A stretch of 64,000 bases of DNA from Verrucomicrobiia bacterium DG1235. Lineage in GTDB: Bacteria > Verrucomicrobiota > Verrucomicrobiia > Opitutales > Opitutaceae. The stretch spans positions 496,001-560,000 of the forward strand of contig DS990592.1 of NCBI GenBank assembly GCA_000155695.1. Reading direction: 5' to 3'. Below, one piece after another: positions 41,444-51,271 of the stretch. Both the position numbers and the translations under genes were made by a program. Below the pieces are notes generated by a model. The model worked only from the letters and a program-made list of their open reading frames with translations, was not told the DNA's origin and made no database searches. Every line of letters starts with the position of its first letter. Position 1 is the first letter of the stretch.

Positions 41444-43657
41444 TTATAGCTGGATGATTTCGGCTATGTGGGTGTTGGGGGCGTAGGTTTTGACGATGGG
41501 GGATTGGTCGGCGACGTGGATTTCGAGGGTGACTTGGCAGGGAATTGGGGGCGCGGCGAAGCGGATTGTATTTTCGTCGCGGGCGAGCTTGAGGGTCTTG
41601 ACTTGGTTTTGGTCGAGGGGATCGACGTAGTCGAAGGTGGCGCTTTCTCCGGACTGGCCGGGGAAGGCTTTAAGGGTGAGCTCGATGGGGGCGTCGCTCC
41701 AGAGCTTGGAGTTGGCTGGGTGGATGTTTCCGGTGGGGAGGATGCTGTTGGCCTTGATCCAGCGGGGGAGTTTGGCGAGAGGGGCAGCGACGGGGCGCCA
41801 TTCGCCTTTGGCGCTGATGATGCGTTGGGTGGGATCGTCGTAGTCGATCCATTCTCCGATGGGGAAGTAAACGGCTCTTTTAGTGTCTGGTTTGAGTACG
41901 GGGGCGACGAGGAGGTTTGGGCCGAAGTAGTATTGGTCCCAGATTTCGTGAGTCTCGGAATCGGCGGGATGGCGGTAGGCCATGGGCTGCATGAGGGCGC
42001 CGGTCTGATGAGCGGTATGGGAAAGTGAATACAGGTAGGGGAGGAGCTGCATGCGGTCTTCGCAGATGGCGCGGAAGGCGTTCTGTAGCTCGGGGCCGTA
42101 GTTCCAGGGCATGCGGTCTTCTCCGGCGCCGCCTGCTCCGTCGAGCTTGATTTCGAAGAGGCCGGTCATGGAGCCGGCTTGCATCCAGCGGATGTAGAGT
42201 TCTTCGTCGATGCGTCCGTCGCCGATGTAGCCGCCGACGTCGGTGCCCCAGGTGGGGAAGCCCATGTAGCTGGCGCGGATGCCGTTGGCCATGTTTGCTT
42301 GGAGGCCGGCCCAGTTTGAGCGGGGATCGCCTCCCCAGATGGCGGAGACGTAGGGTTGCGTGCGGTGAATGGCGGCTCGGGCGAAGTTAACGTGGTCGTC
42401 GCCCCAAGCGGCTTGGAGGGCGTCGTGGTGGACTTTGGAGAAGAGGTAGACGTAGTGGTTTCGGCGTTCAGCGTAGGGGATGGTGTTGTTGTGCCAGTCT
42501 TCGTAGACGGGGAAAACTTCGTCGGCGCGGTCCATCTTGTGGCCTTTGACGCCGACTTGGTATTGTTTTTCGGTGAGTTCGGATTTGAATTGGGCGGCGG
42601 TTTCCGGGTGGCTGAGGTCGAGATAGGTGAACTTGCCTTCGAGGTGTTTTGGGAAGCGTTTGCTGCCGAACATGGCGGTGGCGGTCCAGGTCATGAATTC
42701 GAGCCCATAGTCTTCGCGTATGGACTTGATCCAGATTTCGGGATCGGAGAATTTTTGGCTGAAGTTCATCTCGGACCACGCGTGGTTGCCGTCTGAATAC
42801 GGGCGATCGACGAACCATGAGGTGACGGGAATTCGGAGCTCGGACATGCGTCCGATGTCTTCCATGATTTCGGCGGCTCCTTCGTTGTGGTCGCGCCATG
42901 CGACGGGGCCGAGACCCCAGAGCGGGCTGGCTTTGGGCTTGCCGATTAGCTTGAAGTAGGAGGCGTGGATTTCAGCTCCGTCGTCTCCAAAAAACAGATA
43001 CCAGTCGAGGTGGCCGGTTTCGTGGTGGATCTGGCTCTTGCCGTTGACGGCGATCTGGTATCGCCCGCGGGCGAAGGTGTCGAAGAAGGAGCCGTAGCCG
43101 AGGCTGCTGAGGTAGAATGAGGAGAACCCGGAGGCGTAGTTTTCGGTGATGTTTTCGCCTTCGGAAGCGACTTCGACGGTGACGGTTGCTCCGCGTAGGT
43201 TTGGGGTGAGGCGGTTGTCGGGCTGGAGGGGCTCGGTGAGACCGAATGTGGCGTCGCCGAGATCGGAAAGCTGGATGGTGGTTTGGTCGGCCCACTCTGG
43301 GTGGGAGCTGAGGCGGAAACCGCCGTCTACGCTGGAGATTTCGAGTGTGGCTTGGCGTGGTTCGCTGTCGGTGGGAAGGCTATAGTAATCGACGGTAGCG
43401 GGATAGGTGAGGAGAATTTGGATACTGTTGTTCGATTGCTCGGCGACTTCAAAGTTGAGGGGAGCGTGGTAGTCGAAATCGATGGAGTCGACGTGGATAC
43501 GGGTTTGTCCTTTTCGCTCGACGGTGATTGCTCCGTCTTGGAAGTGGAGGGTGGCGTCGCCGCTTTGCAGGGTGGCGGTCTGGGCGATGGCGCTGTTTGA
43601 CGGGTTGACGGTAGTTAGGGCGGAAAGCAGGAGGAGAAGCTGGGTGATGCGTTTCAT
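41444..43657 (-). CDS. Exported GH31 alpha-glycosidase
   Basis: A 737-residue protein with a signal peptide ending at NSAIAQ. An N-terminal beta-sandwich precedes the barrel; the family features are IPVTSWFVDRPYSDG, the nucleophile Asp in GVKGHKMDRADEVFP, the acid/base Asp in AIWGGDPRSNWAG and the GTDVGGYIGD loop. GH31 enzymes include alpha-glucosidases, alpha-xylosidases and sulfoquinovosidases; the KMDRADE variant leaves the specificity open. It starts 2 bp after the stop of a sensor kinase gene (43660), so it is cotranscribed with two sensor genes. It acts in the periplasm or at the surface. Confidence 0.9.
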   Translation of the reverse strand: MKRITQLLLLLSALTTVNPSNSAIAQTATLQSGDATLHFQDGAITVERKGQTRIHVDSIDFDYHAPLNFEVAEQSNNSIQILLTYPATVDYYSLPTDSEPRQATLEISSVDGGFRLSSHPEWADQTTIQLSDLGDATFGLTEPLQPDNRLTPNLRGATVTVEVASEGENITENYASGFSSFYLSSLGYGSFFDTFARGRYQIAVNGKSQIHHETGHLDWYLFFGDDGAEIHASYFKLIGKPKASPLWGLGPVAWRDHNEGAAEIMEDIGRMSELRIPVTSWFVDRPYSDGNHAWSEMNFSQKFSDPEIWIKSIREDYGLEFMTWTATAMFGSKRFPKHLEGKFTYLDLSHPETAAQFKSELTEKQYQVGVKGHKMDRADEVFPVYEDWHNNTIPYAERRNHYVYLFSKVHHDALQAAWGDDHVNFARAAIHRTQPYVSAIWGGDPRSNWAGLQANMANGIRASYMGFPTWGTDVGGYIGDGRIDEELYIRWMQAGSMTGLFEIKLDGAGGAGEDRMPWNYGPELQNAFRAICEDRMQLLPYLYSLSHTAHQTGALMQPMAYRHPADSETHEIWDQYYFGPNLLVAPVLKPDTKRAVYFPIGEWIDYDDPTQRIISAKGEWRPVAAPLAKLPRWIKANSILPTGNIHPANSKLWSDAPIELTLKAFPGQSGESATFDYVDPLDQNQVKTLKLARDENTIRFAAPPIPCQVTLEIHVADQSPIVKTYAPNTHIAEIIQL

Positions 43658-43659
43658 TT

Positions 43660-45108
43660 TCAGGATATGATTGGGAAAGTGAGCGTGAGTTGCACGCCTT
43701 TGGCGACGGGGCAGTTTTCGATCTTACAGGTGCCTCCGGCGGTCCAGACGTTGGTAGCAATGAGTGAGAGTCCGAGGCCCATGCCGGGGATTTCGCCGGT
43801 GACGTAGCGGTCGGCTTGCCAGTAGGGTTTCCAGGCGTTGGAGAGCTCGTCGTCGGAGAGGGGATGGGAGTTGTTTTGGAAGATGTATTCGACGCTCGTG
43901 GCGTTGGGCGTCTTCCTGATAATGCTGGTGATTTTGACTGAGTCGCCGTGGTGGAACTTGATGGCGTTTTCTACGATTTCGCGAAGGCAGGCGTCGAAGG
44001 CGTGGCTGGAGATGTTGATTTTGGAGCCGGGTGGGAATTCGTCTTCGCGGGAGAGGGAGAAGGAGAATGGCGACGAGTCGGCGATGTGCTTGATTTGCGA
44101 TTCGGTGTCGCAGATCGTGGTGGTGGTGAATGGGGTTCGCTCGCTTTCGAGAAAGTTGAGTATGGAGTGGACGTCGTATTCGAGGCGGGCGATTCCCTTC
44201 TTTTGGATTTGGGAGATTTGGGCGAGGCGTTCGGGGCTCGAATCGTTTTTGTTGATCATCTGGTGGGCTGCCTTGATCGCGTTTAGCGGAGTGAGGAGCT
44301 TGTGTGAGATCATGCGGGAGAAGGTGTGCTTCTCCTGGAATGAGACGATGCGATCTGTGATGTCTTCGAGTCGGAGCAGTTGCTGGGATCCTTGGTTGAG
44401 TCCGAGCTCTTGGAAAGCGACGCGAATCCAGCGGGCTTTTTTGTCGTGCTCGCTGGAGCGGACGAGGATGAAGGGGTCGAGCTCGGTCTTGCGATCGGCG
44501 TTTTCGACGATGCTCTCTATGTCGTTTGGCTGAACGAAAAAGCGTTCGTGCGCGATGTCGAAGAAGGGCGTTTCCGCGTCTTGATTCGAATCGATCTCGA
44601 GCATCTTTTTTGCAGTCGTATTCGCGAAAATGATACGGTTTGATTCGTTTAGGACGACGTACCCAAGGTGGGATTGGGCGACGACGAGTTCGAATTTTTG
44701 GCGTTCGTCGCAGAGCTTGCGGAATCGATTCAGTCTGAGGATGCTTCGTATGCGGGACCTGAGTTCGATTTTGCTGATAGGTTTTGAGAGAAAATCGTCG
44801 GCCCCGGCGTCAATGCCCTGGATCATGGACTCCTCGTCGTCGAGGGCTGTGATCATGATAATGGGTATTTCTGATACGCGGGAATTGGCCCGGATCTTTT
44901 GGCAGGTTTCGAATCCGCTCATTCCCGGCATCATGACGTCGAGGAGGATGACGTCTGGAGTGTGTTCTTCAAGGAGTTCGAGAGCGACGACTCCGCTGTC
45001 TGCGAGAAGGAAGCGGTAGGATTCTTGAGTGAGGAGAGCTTCGATTGAGCGTCGAGCTCCGAGGTTGTCGTCGACTACGAGGATCGTGCTAAGTGGGTTT
45101 TTTGGCAT
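43660..45108 (-). CDS. Hybrid receiver-PAS-histidine kinase with altered H-box
   Basis: A 482-residue cytosolic protein. Residues 8-125 are a receiver domain with LVVDDN, phospho-acceptor Asp in VILLDVMMPGMSG and the Lys in LSKPI. A PAS-like region follows (GYVVLNESNRIIFANTTAKKM). The kinase part has MISHKLLTPLNAIK as H-box and an ATPase domain with GMGLGLSLIATNVW. The usual HELRTP reads HKLLTP: the Glu that normally helps autophosphorylation is Lys. It has no membrane helix. It sits between another kinase gene (26 bp upstream) and the GH31 gene. It may be a phosphate acceptor or a degenerate kinase. Confidence 0.85.
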   Translation of the reverse strand: MPKNPLSTILVVDDNLGARRSIEALLTQESYRFLLADSGVVALELLEEHTPDVILLDVMMPGMSGFETCQKIRANSRVSEIPIIMITALDDEESMIQGIDAGADDFLSKPISKIELRSRIRSILRLNRFRKLCDERQKFELVVAQSHLGYVVLNESNRIIFANTTAKKMLEIDSNQDAETPFFDIAHERFFVQPNDIESIVENADRKTELDPFILVRSSEHDKKARWIRVAFQELGLNQGSQQLLRLEDITDRIVSFQEKHTFSRMISHKLLTPLNAIKAAHQMINKNDSSPERLAQISQIQKKGIARLEYDVHSILNFLESERTPFTTTTICDTESQIKHIADSSPFSFSLSREDEFPPGSKINISSHAFDACLREIVENAIKFHHGDSVKITSIIRKTPNATSVEYIFQNNSHPLSDDELSNAWKPYWQADRYVTGEIPGMGLGLSLIATNVWTAGGTCKIENCPVAKGVQLTLTFPIIS

Positions 45109-45134
45109 CGATGCGGGGGCTGGAGGGGTGGAGC

Positions 45135-47327
45135 TTATCTGAGGAATTTGGCGAGCAGGATATTCGAGATGGGCTTGCAGCTACAGGCGTTAAATCCGAG
45201 TCGGGCGGCAGCGGAATGGTTTTCGGGCAGATCGAGGGATCCGATCGCTATCCATTTGGTCTTTTTCCATGCTGGCAAGCGTTTGGCTTGGAGAATCCAC
45301 TCGGTGCCGTGGGCGTTCATTATGTTCACGTCGACGAAGATAGCTTTCGGGGCTATCTGGTCGTGGTAGGCGGAGATTTCGTTGGGGAGGGTGATGACGG
45401 GGGAGAGTCTAGATATGCGACTGACTTGGCTTTTTATACGGAGGGCGGAGCGCTCGTTTTCATCGAGGATAAGAATGAGGCGCTGGGAAGCCTTTGGGTT
45501 GAGGGCTATCTCCGCGAGGTTGCTTTTGAGCTCTGGTTCCTCCTCGTCTTTCGTTTGTTCTATGGGGAGTGAAATGGTGAAGGTAGACCCGAGGTCCGGC
45601 GTGCTCGCAACGCGAAGGCCTCCGCCGTGCAGCTCGACGAATTTGGAGGCGATGGCTAGTCCGAGCCCAGTGCCTTCGTAGTGGCGGGAGAGGGAGTCGT
45701 CGAGCTGGGTGAAGGGTGAGAATATTTTGGAGAAGTCGTTTTGGTCGATGCCGATGCCGTGGTCGATGACATTGAAGACGACGGATTCGTTCTCGCTGTT
45801 TTCCTCGATTTGCAGTGTGACGTCGGTGTTTGACTTGGTGAATTTGACGGCGTTTACGAGGAGGTTGAGAAGGATTTGCCTGAGTCGCTTGGCGTCGACT
45901 TCTATGTTCTCTAGCTCTGTATTTATTTCTAGGATACAGCGGACGTTTTTCAGCGAGGCTTCTTGTTCGATCATGCGTATTGATGAGCGAGCGATGTCGC
46001 CGATGCCTGCCTGAGCGAATTTGAGGGTCATCTTGCCGAGTTCGATTTTCGACAGGTCGAGTATATCGTTGATGAGGGATTGCAGGTGTTTGCTGCTTTC
46101 GGAGACGATCTCGAGGTTTTCGTGTTGCTTGGCGTTGAGATCGCCGAAGGTGCCTTCGAGCAGGGCTTGGGTGAGGCTGACGATGGAGTTGAGCGGCGTG
46201 CGAAGCTCGTGGCTGATGTTGGAGAGGAAGTAGGACTTCGCCTTGTTTGAGGACTGGGCGACCACGGCTAGCTTTTTGGCTTTTTCGATGCCTTTTCTAA
46301 TCTCGAGGTTGCTCTGCTCCAGTTTTTCTTTCGATGTCTCGAGTTCGTTGAAGGCTGCGATGAGGCGATTCTCCGAATGAATTCGGTTGGTTACGTCCTG
46401 TATGATGCCGACGATGGCGCTTTGCTGGCCGTTTATCCCGTGGAGCTGGGTCTTGGAGATGTCTGCTATGAAGTTGCTGCGACTCAGTCCTTTGCTAGGG
46501 AATATGGCTCGGTTTTGGCTAAAGTCGGTCGAAAGATCGCGGAAAACTCCGCAGACGAGGGGATCGTTGAAAAGCTCGTGGATTTGTTTGCCAATAACTT
46601 CGTTTTTTCCGATTTGGAAGAGGCGTTCCATCTCGCTGTTCCAAACGGATATCTCGCCATTTTGGGATTCGTCGATGACGTAGACTCCGATATCGAGCAT
46701 TTCAACGGCGGCGGCTAGATACTTCAGTCCGGCGTCGCTTTTTTTCAGCGTGATGGGTGGCTGCTTAGCGTTGGGGGGGCGGATAGCTGCTGTAGCTCCG
46801 ATGACTAGCGAGTCTTTCGCGGCTTGTTTTGCGTAGGCGCAGAGAATTCTCGCGGCGTCGTGGATGCTCTCGCTCTCGAGGTCGATGACGGCAGTAAAGC
46901 CGGAGGCGACGAGCTCTGCTTTTCGGACTCCGTCGAAATTCCGTCCAATTGCGATGACGATACCGGCGAAGGAAGGCTCTAGGAAGGGACCGGTAGGATT
47001 GAGCCACAGGCAGCGCACAAGTGACTCGCCGAGCAGCATGTCGGGGGCGAGTTTTTCTTCGCGAAACCGAAGGCAATCGTGACCGAGGGAATCCTTGATG
47101 ATGTGGCGTAGATCGTCACCGACCTTGTCGGGGAATGCGACGAGCTCCACCCTCTGAGTTTGAGGCAGCATAGTCTGGGGCTCTGTCGTATTTTTGCCGG
47201 GCACTTCGTGGGGTATGTCCTTTAGCTTATGGATTCGGAAGGTGATGCTAGCGAGCTGCTTATTGCTCTTCGAGGCTGACTTGAGAAGAAGAGCTGTGTC
47301 GGGAGTCAGGTCAAAGCCTTTTAGCAC
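45135..47327 (-). CDS. PAS-histidine kinase with C-terminal receiver domain
   Basis: A 730-residue protein from a GTG at 47327. Residues 1-200 are an unrecognised sensor region; a PAS domain follows (LDIGVYVIDESQNGEISVWN). The HisKA box is canonical, FLSNISHELRTPLNSIVSLT, followed by an ATP-binding domain with GTGLGLAIASKFVELHGG. The last 115 residues are a receiver (LILILDENERS, acceptor Asp in AIFVDVNIMNAHG, Lys in SCKPI). It is a soluble hybrid kinase and probably phosphorylates the neighbouring receiver protein. It is the first gene of the kinase-kinase-GH31 string. Confidence 0.88.
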   Translation of the reverse strand: MLKGFDLTPDTALLLKSASKSNKQLASITFRIHKLKDIPHEVPGKNTTEPQTMLPQTQRVELVAFPDKVGDDLRHIIKDSLGHDCLRFREEKLAPDMLLGESLVRCLWLNPTGPFLEPSFAGIVIAIGRNFDGVRKAELVASGFTAVIDLESESIHDAARILCAYAKQAAKDSLVIGATAAIRPPNAKQPPITLKKSDAGLKYLAAAVEMLDIGVYVIDESQNGEISVWNSEMERLFQIGKNEVIGKQIHELFNDPLVCGVFRDLSTDFSQNRAIFPSKGLSRSNFIADISKTQLHGINGQQSAIVGIIQDVTNRIHSENRLIAAFNELETSKEKLEQSNLEIRKGIEKAKKLAVVAQSSNKAKSYFLSNISHELRTPLNSIVSLTQALLEGTFGDLNAKQHENLEIVSESSKHLQSLINDILDLSKIELGKMTLKFAQAGIGDIARSSIRMIEQEASLKNVRCILEINTELENIEVDAKRLRQILLNLLVNAVKFTKSNTDVTLQIEENSENESVVFNVIDHGIGIDQNDFSKIFSPFTQLDDSLSRHYEGTGLGLAIASKFVELHGGGLRVASTPDLGSTFTISLPIEQTKDEEEPELKSNLAEIALNPKASQRLILILDENERSALRIKSQVSRISRLSPVITLPNEISAYHDQIAPKAIFVDVNIMNAHGTEWILQAKRLPAWKKTKWIAIGSLDLPENHSAAARLGFNACSCKPISNILLAKFLR

Positions 47328-47558
47328 CCTTGTTGATTGAAGTGAAATGCTGTTGGGGGAGGCTGGTTTTGTATTTTATAGCCACTATTCGAAAGGAGTG
47401 AGGACGGTGGAGTGAAATAGGTTTGGTGGGCGGTATCGCTGGCTTTGGTAAGGATTTTTCGCGCCACTTTATTCGCAAGATCCCCAATTTTTATGAAAAA
47501 CTGGGTTTACTCGGAATATTGGGACACTAGAACGACTCCATAATAGAATCCCTTTTAG

Positions 47559-48065
47559 ATGAACCTGCTCCGAGCAAACTGCGAACTCTTGCGGCAAGGA
47601 ATACAACTGCTGTCTCGACACGACCAACGTACTTTCACCGCTAGTGATCCTGCGAGCTACGGTTCAGGAATTGGGGCTCATTTGCGTCATGTCCTCGATC
47701 ACTACCGTTCTTTTCTGGACGGGATGGAGAAAGGAATGATCGACTACGACGATCGTGATCGCGATACGGCTGAAGAGAAGGACAGGGATGTGGCCCTTGC
47801 TTCGTTGTCGGAAATAGCGGGTCGTCTAGAGTCCACTGAGCTGGATGTGGGAGCGTCGGTCCGGGTGAAGGTCTGCGCGTCGACGGTGGGCGAGGATCTG
47901 AAATCGATATCCAGTTTCGGCCGAGAGCTGCAATTTCTGGTGAGTCACACGGTGCATCACTACGCTCTGATAGCGATTGCGAGTCGTATGCAAGGGATCC
48001 ATCCGGACGAGTCGTTTGGCGTGGCGCCCTCTACGCTAAAGTATTTGAACACGGTCCGCGGCTGA
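47559..48065 (+). CDS. DinB-family protein
   Basis: A 168-residue four-helix protein. Metal-binding His residues are visible: IGAHLRHVLDHYRSFLDG and LVSHTVHHYALIAI, the arrangement seen in DinB/YfiT proteins. The family includes thiol-dependent transferases and damage-inducible proteins of unclear chemistry. The stop overlaps the ATG of the next gene by one base (TGATG), so translation is coupled to the NRDE protein. No signal peptide. Confidence 0.82.
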   Translation: MNLLRANCELLRQGIQLLSRHDQRTFTASDPASYGSGIGAHLRHVLDHYRSFLDGMEKGMIDYDDRDRDTAEEKDRDVALASLSEIAGRLESTELDVGASVRVKVCASTVGEDLKSISSFGRELQFLVSHTVHHYALIAIASRMQGIHPDESFGVAPSTLKYLNTVRG

Positions 48066-48796
48066 TGTGTACGGCCTCATGGAGCGCGGGGCACGGGCGC
48101 CTTTCGCTCTGCTTTAACCGCGATGAGCGGAAAGACCGCGCTGCGGCGAGCCCTCCAGACTGTCGGAAAATCGATGGGGTTCGCTATCTGAGCCCTCTCG
48201 ATCCGGTAGGTGGTGGAACTTGGCTGAGCGTGAATGAGTATGGTCTTTGCGTTTTCTTGCTCAACAACTACGAAGCGCAAGCTCAGCGAACAAGAGGAGC
48301 AATCAAAGCTCGCAGCCGCGGTGCGATTCCAAAGCGGTTGGCGGCTTGTCCCGATCGTAGCAGCGCGGTTTCGGCTTTGCGTGATATAGGACTAGAGGAG
48401 TTTAATCCGTTTCATGTGGGCTTGGCGGACTGCGATGGGGTGACGGTATTTTCGTGGAACGGCGTCGCTCTTGCTGAATCGAAATTGGAGCGGGGTTTTC
48501 TGACGACATCTTCTTGTCGCACGAAAGAGGTGGAAGCGTATCGAGCGATTCGATACGCTGAGCTAAATGCAAAAGGGAGGGGCTTGAGCTCGGAGACGAG
48601 ACGGTTGTTTCATCTGGAAACAAAGAATGCGGATCCAGCATTTAATCCGATGATGCTTCGAGACGAGTCGCGAACGCATAGCGTGGCGTTTATTGAGGTG
48701 GACGGGGATAAGGCCACGCTGAGATACGCGGCTACGATTGACGACACGAGAACCTTGGCCCCTGCGTCGGAGAAAGTTTTGCCGGTTTTGAAGTAG
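48065..48796 (+). CDS. NRDE-family protein
   Basis: The 243-residue protein begins MCTASWSAGHGRLSLCFNRDERK, with the NRDE motif that names the family (human relative: TANGO2). The N-terminal Cys after Met could act as nucleophile after Met removal, as in Ntn-type hydrolases, and GGGTWLSVNEYGL is the second conserved block. Family function is unsettled: haem or lipid handling have been proposed for TANGO2. It is coupled by a 1-bp overlap to the DinB gene. Confidence 0.85.
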   Translation: MCTASWSAGHGRLSLCFNRDERKDRAAASPPDCRKIDGVRYLSPLDPVGGGTWLSVNEYGLCVFLLNNYEAQAQRTRGAIKARSRGAIPKRLAACPDRSSAVSALRDIGLEEFNPFHVGLADCDGVTVFSWNGVALAESKLERGFLTTSSCRTKEVEAYRAIRYAELNAKGRGLSSETRRLFHLETKNADPAFNPMMLRDESRTHSVAFIEVDGDKATLRYAATIDDTRTLAPASEKVLPVLK

Positions 48797-48817
48797 AGCG
48801 TTTGCGAATCGAATTTT

Positions 48818-51271
48818 ATGAAGTCCAAGACGAAGCTAGCTGTTTTTTATGTGGTGGCATTATTTGCGTCGCATCTTTGGTTGGCGTTTTCGGGCGATCA
48901 AGCAGCGGATTCAGGGAAGGAGGTTGAGCTTGGGGAGAGCGATCGACTTTTCGTTTTGCTGGGAGAGGCCGGTGGTTTTGACAATGCGCTCGAGCCACTT
49001 TCGAATGAGCTCGGGAGGATTGAGAATACTGACGTTTGGGTACCGGACTTTGGGGCTGGGGCGTTTGAGTTGGATGACGTCGAAGGTTTTTTAGCCATGA
49101 ATGCGTCACCTTCGATCCAACTTGTTGGAAATCGCTACGGTTGCGTGGAAGCTTTGCTTTTGGCGGATCGCCTAGGAGAGAGGATTTCGAGCGTGACTTT
49201 GGTAGCGCCTGTCATTTCGACCCGTTTCGAGTTGCTTGGCGACGAGCGACTCAATGGAGCGCTGAAGGCTTTTCAGCTGGCGTGGTTTTGGGCTTTGGAG
49301 AATGGGGTGCCGCATTTCGGTCTAACGGATTTGTTGCCGTATAATTTGCGAAGCTCTCGGAGGGTTTTCGATGCGGACCAGGACGCGGCCTCTCAAGTGT
49401 TCGAAAGTTTGGATACGCGGGTATTCGTCGCGTATGGGGCGGATGGGGGTATTGCTGCGAATGGAGCGCTTGAGGCTTTCAGAGCGGTTCGCCCTCGCGT
49501 TGGTGATATTCGGTATCCAGGAACTGACGACGAAGTGCTGAGCGAGCATTCCGCTGAATTGGCGAAATCGCTCCTGTCCTTATCTCAGGTGGGTAGAGTC
49601 GTGGGAACGGGTCGCGTGGCGGAGAGTCCGCGCTTCGAGGACTTTTCGGGAATAAGGCTCAGCGCTTGGTGGGCGGGCTTTCTGCTTGCTGTAGCGACTT
49701 TTGCCAGTGAGGACTTCGCTTGTATTGGCGGGGGCTTGCTCGCGGCGAGCGGTTCAGTTGGCCTGACTCCGGCGATTCTAGGATGTATGCTTGGGATCTT
49801 CTTCGGCGATTTAGGGATTTATTTCATTGGTCGGATTTTTGGAACGGCGGCTGTGGATTTGCCGGTTTTGCGTCGCATCGTGTCGCCGAAGGCTCTGCGG
49901 AGGAGTTCGGATTGGTTTGCGAAGCGCGGGGTGGCCTTGGTGGTGCTGACGCGCTTTTTTCCCGGAAGTCGGGTGCCGACATATTTTGCGGCGGGAGTGG
50001 TAAAGGTAGATTGGATACGCTTTACTTTGGCTCTGCTTTTGGCATCCGCCATCTGGACGCCGATTCTCGTTCTCTGTTCGTTTTTTCTGGGAGAGGTCTT
50101 TCTCGAGCTTTTCGAATCGCTGGGGGCGGGAGGTTGGCTCGGGATTGTGGCGTTTATCCTTTGCTTCGCGTTTGGGGTGCGCCTGTTCGCGAAATTGGCG
50201 AGCTGGAAGGGGCGTCGACTTCTATATTCGAGCTGGCGAAGGCTGACAGGCTGGGAGTTTTGGCCGATTTGGGCGGTCTATGCTCCTGTCGTTTTCCAGA
50301 TACTTTGGCTAGCGATTCGGCATCGTTCGGTGTCGCTCCCTTTTTCTGTCAACTCTTGCATGCCGGCGAGTGGACTGGTCTATGAATCGAAAATTCAGAT
50401 TCTTGAGCATTTGGAAAGGGCGGGGGTGCCGATTGCTCGATTCGAGGCGATTCGGCTCGAACTCTCGAGTGAGGAAAAATTGGCCAGACTGGAGGCGTTT
50501 ATGGAGCGGGTGAACTTGTCGTATCCGGTGGCTCTAAAACCGGATGTTGGGCAACGTGGGCAAGGTGTGGTGATTGCGAAGACTGTGGAGGAGGCGAAGG
50601 CGTTTTTTGAGAAGCAGGAGGAGGATACGATTGCTCAGGAGTACATTGGCGGATCCGAGTATGGAGTTTTCTACCATCGTTTCCTTTCAGAGGAGTCTGG
50701 GGTGGTGTCGTCGATTACGGATAAGAGAACGGTTTTTGTGATCGGCGATGGCAGGTCCAATTTGGAGACTTTGATTTTGAGGGACGAGAGGGCGGTCTGT
50801 ATGGCGGCGTATTTTCTTAGCGAATACGAGTCGGAGCTGGAGCGAGTGTTGAGCGACGGGGAAAAGTTTATGCTGGCGTCAATTGGCACGCACAGTCGCG
50901 GAGCGGTTTTTTTGGATGGGGCGGAGTTGATAACGCCGGAGTTGAGCGAGGCGGTGGACAGGTTTTCCCGCGACGTGGAGGGGTTTCACTTTGGGCGTTA
51001 TGATCTCCGGGTGCCGAGCCCTGAGCACTTGAAGCGAGGGGAGGGCATTCGGGTGATCGAGCTTAACGGGATCACCTCGGAACCGACAAACATGTACGAT
51101 CCGAAGCATGGTCCGTTTTTCGGCTGGGCGAGTCTGATGCGGCAGTGGAGGCTGATTTTCGCCTTGGCAAAAGAAAACCGGCTCTCAGGACACGAGCCGG
51201 TTTCGAAAAGGTATGTTCTGAGGCTGGCGATCAGCTATCTCCGAGGCGTTCCTTCGCGAGACCTTTTTTGA
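48818..51271 (+). CDS. Three-part fusion: alpha/beta-hydrolase-like, DedA membrane domain, ATP-grasp
   Basis: The 817-residue protein has an N-terminal anchor and an alpha/beta-hydrolase-like domain (residues 35-260) whose elbow reads LVGNRYGCVEALLLA, so the usual Ser is Arg. Residues 283-480 form a DedA/SNARE-associated membrane unit with FASEDFACIGGGLLAASG, GIFFGDLGIYFIGRIFG and LTRFFPGSRVPTYFAAGVV. Residues 500-800 form an ATP-grasp ligase domain (YPVALKPDVGQRGQGVVIA, QEYIGGSEYGVF, RVIELNGITSEPTN). DedA proteins move phospholipids across membranes; ATP-grasp enzymes ligate carboxylates to amines. The fusion suggests lipid or polymer modification coupled to transport. Its last 41 bp overlap the convergent lipoprotein gene. 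Confidence 0.82.
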   Translation: MKSKTKLAVFYVVALFASHLWLAFSGDQAADSGKEVELGESDRLFVLLGEAGGFDNALEPLSNELGRIENTDVWVPDFGAGAFELDDVEGFLAMNASPSIQLVGNRYGCVEALLLADRLGERISSVTLVAPVISTRFELLGDERLNGALKAFQLAWFWALENGVPHFGLTDLLPYNLRSSRRVFDADQDAASQVFESLDTRVFVAYGADGGIAANGALEAFRAVRPRVGDIRYPGTDDEVLSEHSAELAKSLLSLSQVGRVVGTGRVAESPRFEDFSGIRLSAWWAGFLLAVATFASEDFACIGGGLLAASGSVGLTPAILGCMLGIFFGDLGIYFIGRIFGTAAVDLPVLRRIVSPKALRRSSDWFAKRGVALVVLTRFFPGSRVPTYFAAGVVKVDWIRFTLALLLASAIWTPILVLCSFFLGEVFLELFESLGAGGWLGIVAFILCFAFGVRLFAKLASWKGRRLLYSSWRRLTGWEFWPIWAVYAPVVFQILWLAIRHRSVSLPFSVNSCMPASGLVYESKIQILEHLERAGVPIARFEAIRLELSSEEKLARLEAFMERVNLSYPVALKPDVGQRGQGVVIAKTVEEAKAFFEKQEEDTIAQEYIGGSEYGVFYHRFLSEESGVVSSITDKRTVFVIGDGRSNLETLILRDERAVCMAAYFLSEYESELERVLSDGEKFMLASIGTHSRGAVFLDGAELITPELSEAVDRFSRDVEGFHFGRYDLRVPSPEHLKRGEGIRVIELNGITSEPTNMYDPKHGPFFGWASLMRQWRLIFALAKENRLSGHEPVSKRYVLRLAISYLRGVPSRDLF

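Noticed and set aside
41468-43600. Several open frames opposite the GH31 gene
   Set aside because: GC-rich shadows; GH31 motifs are on the minus strand.
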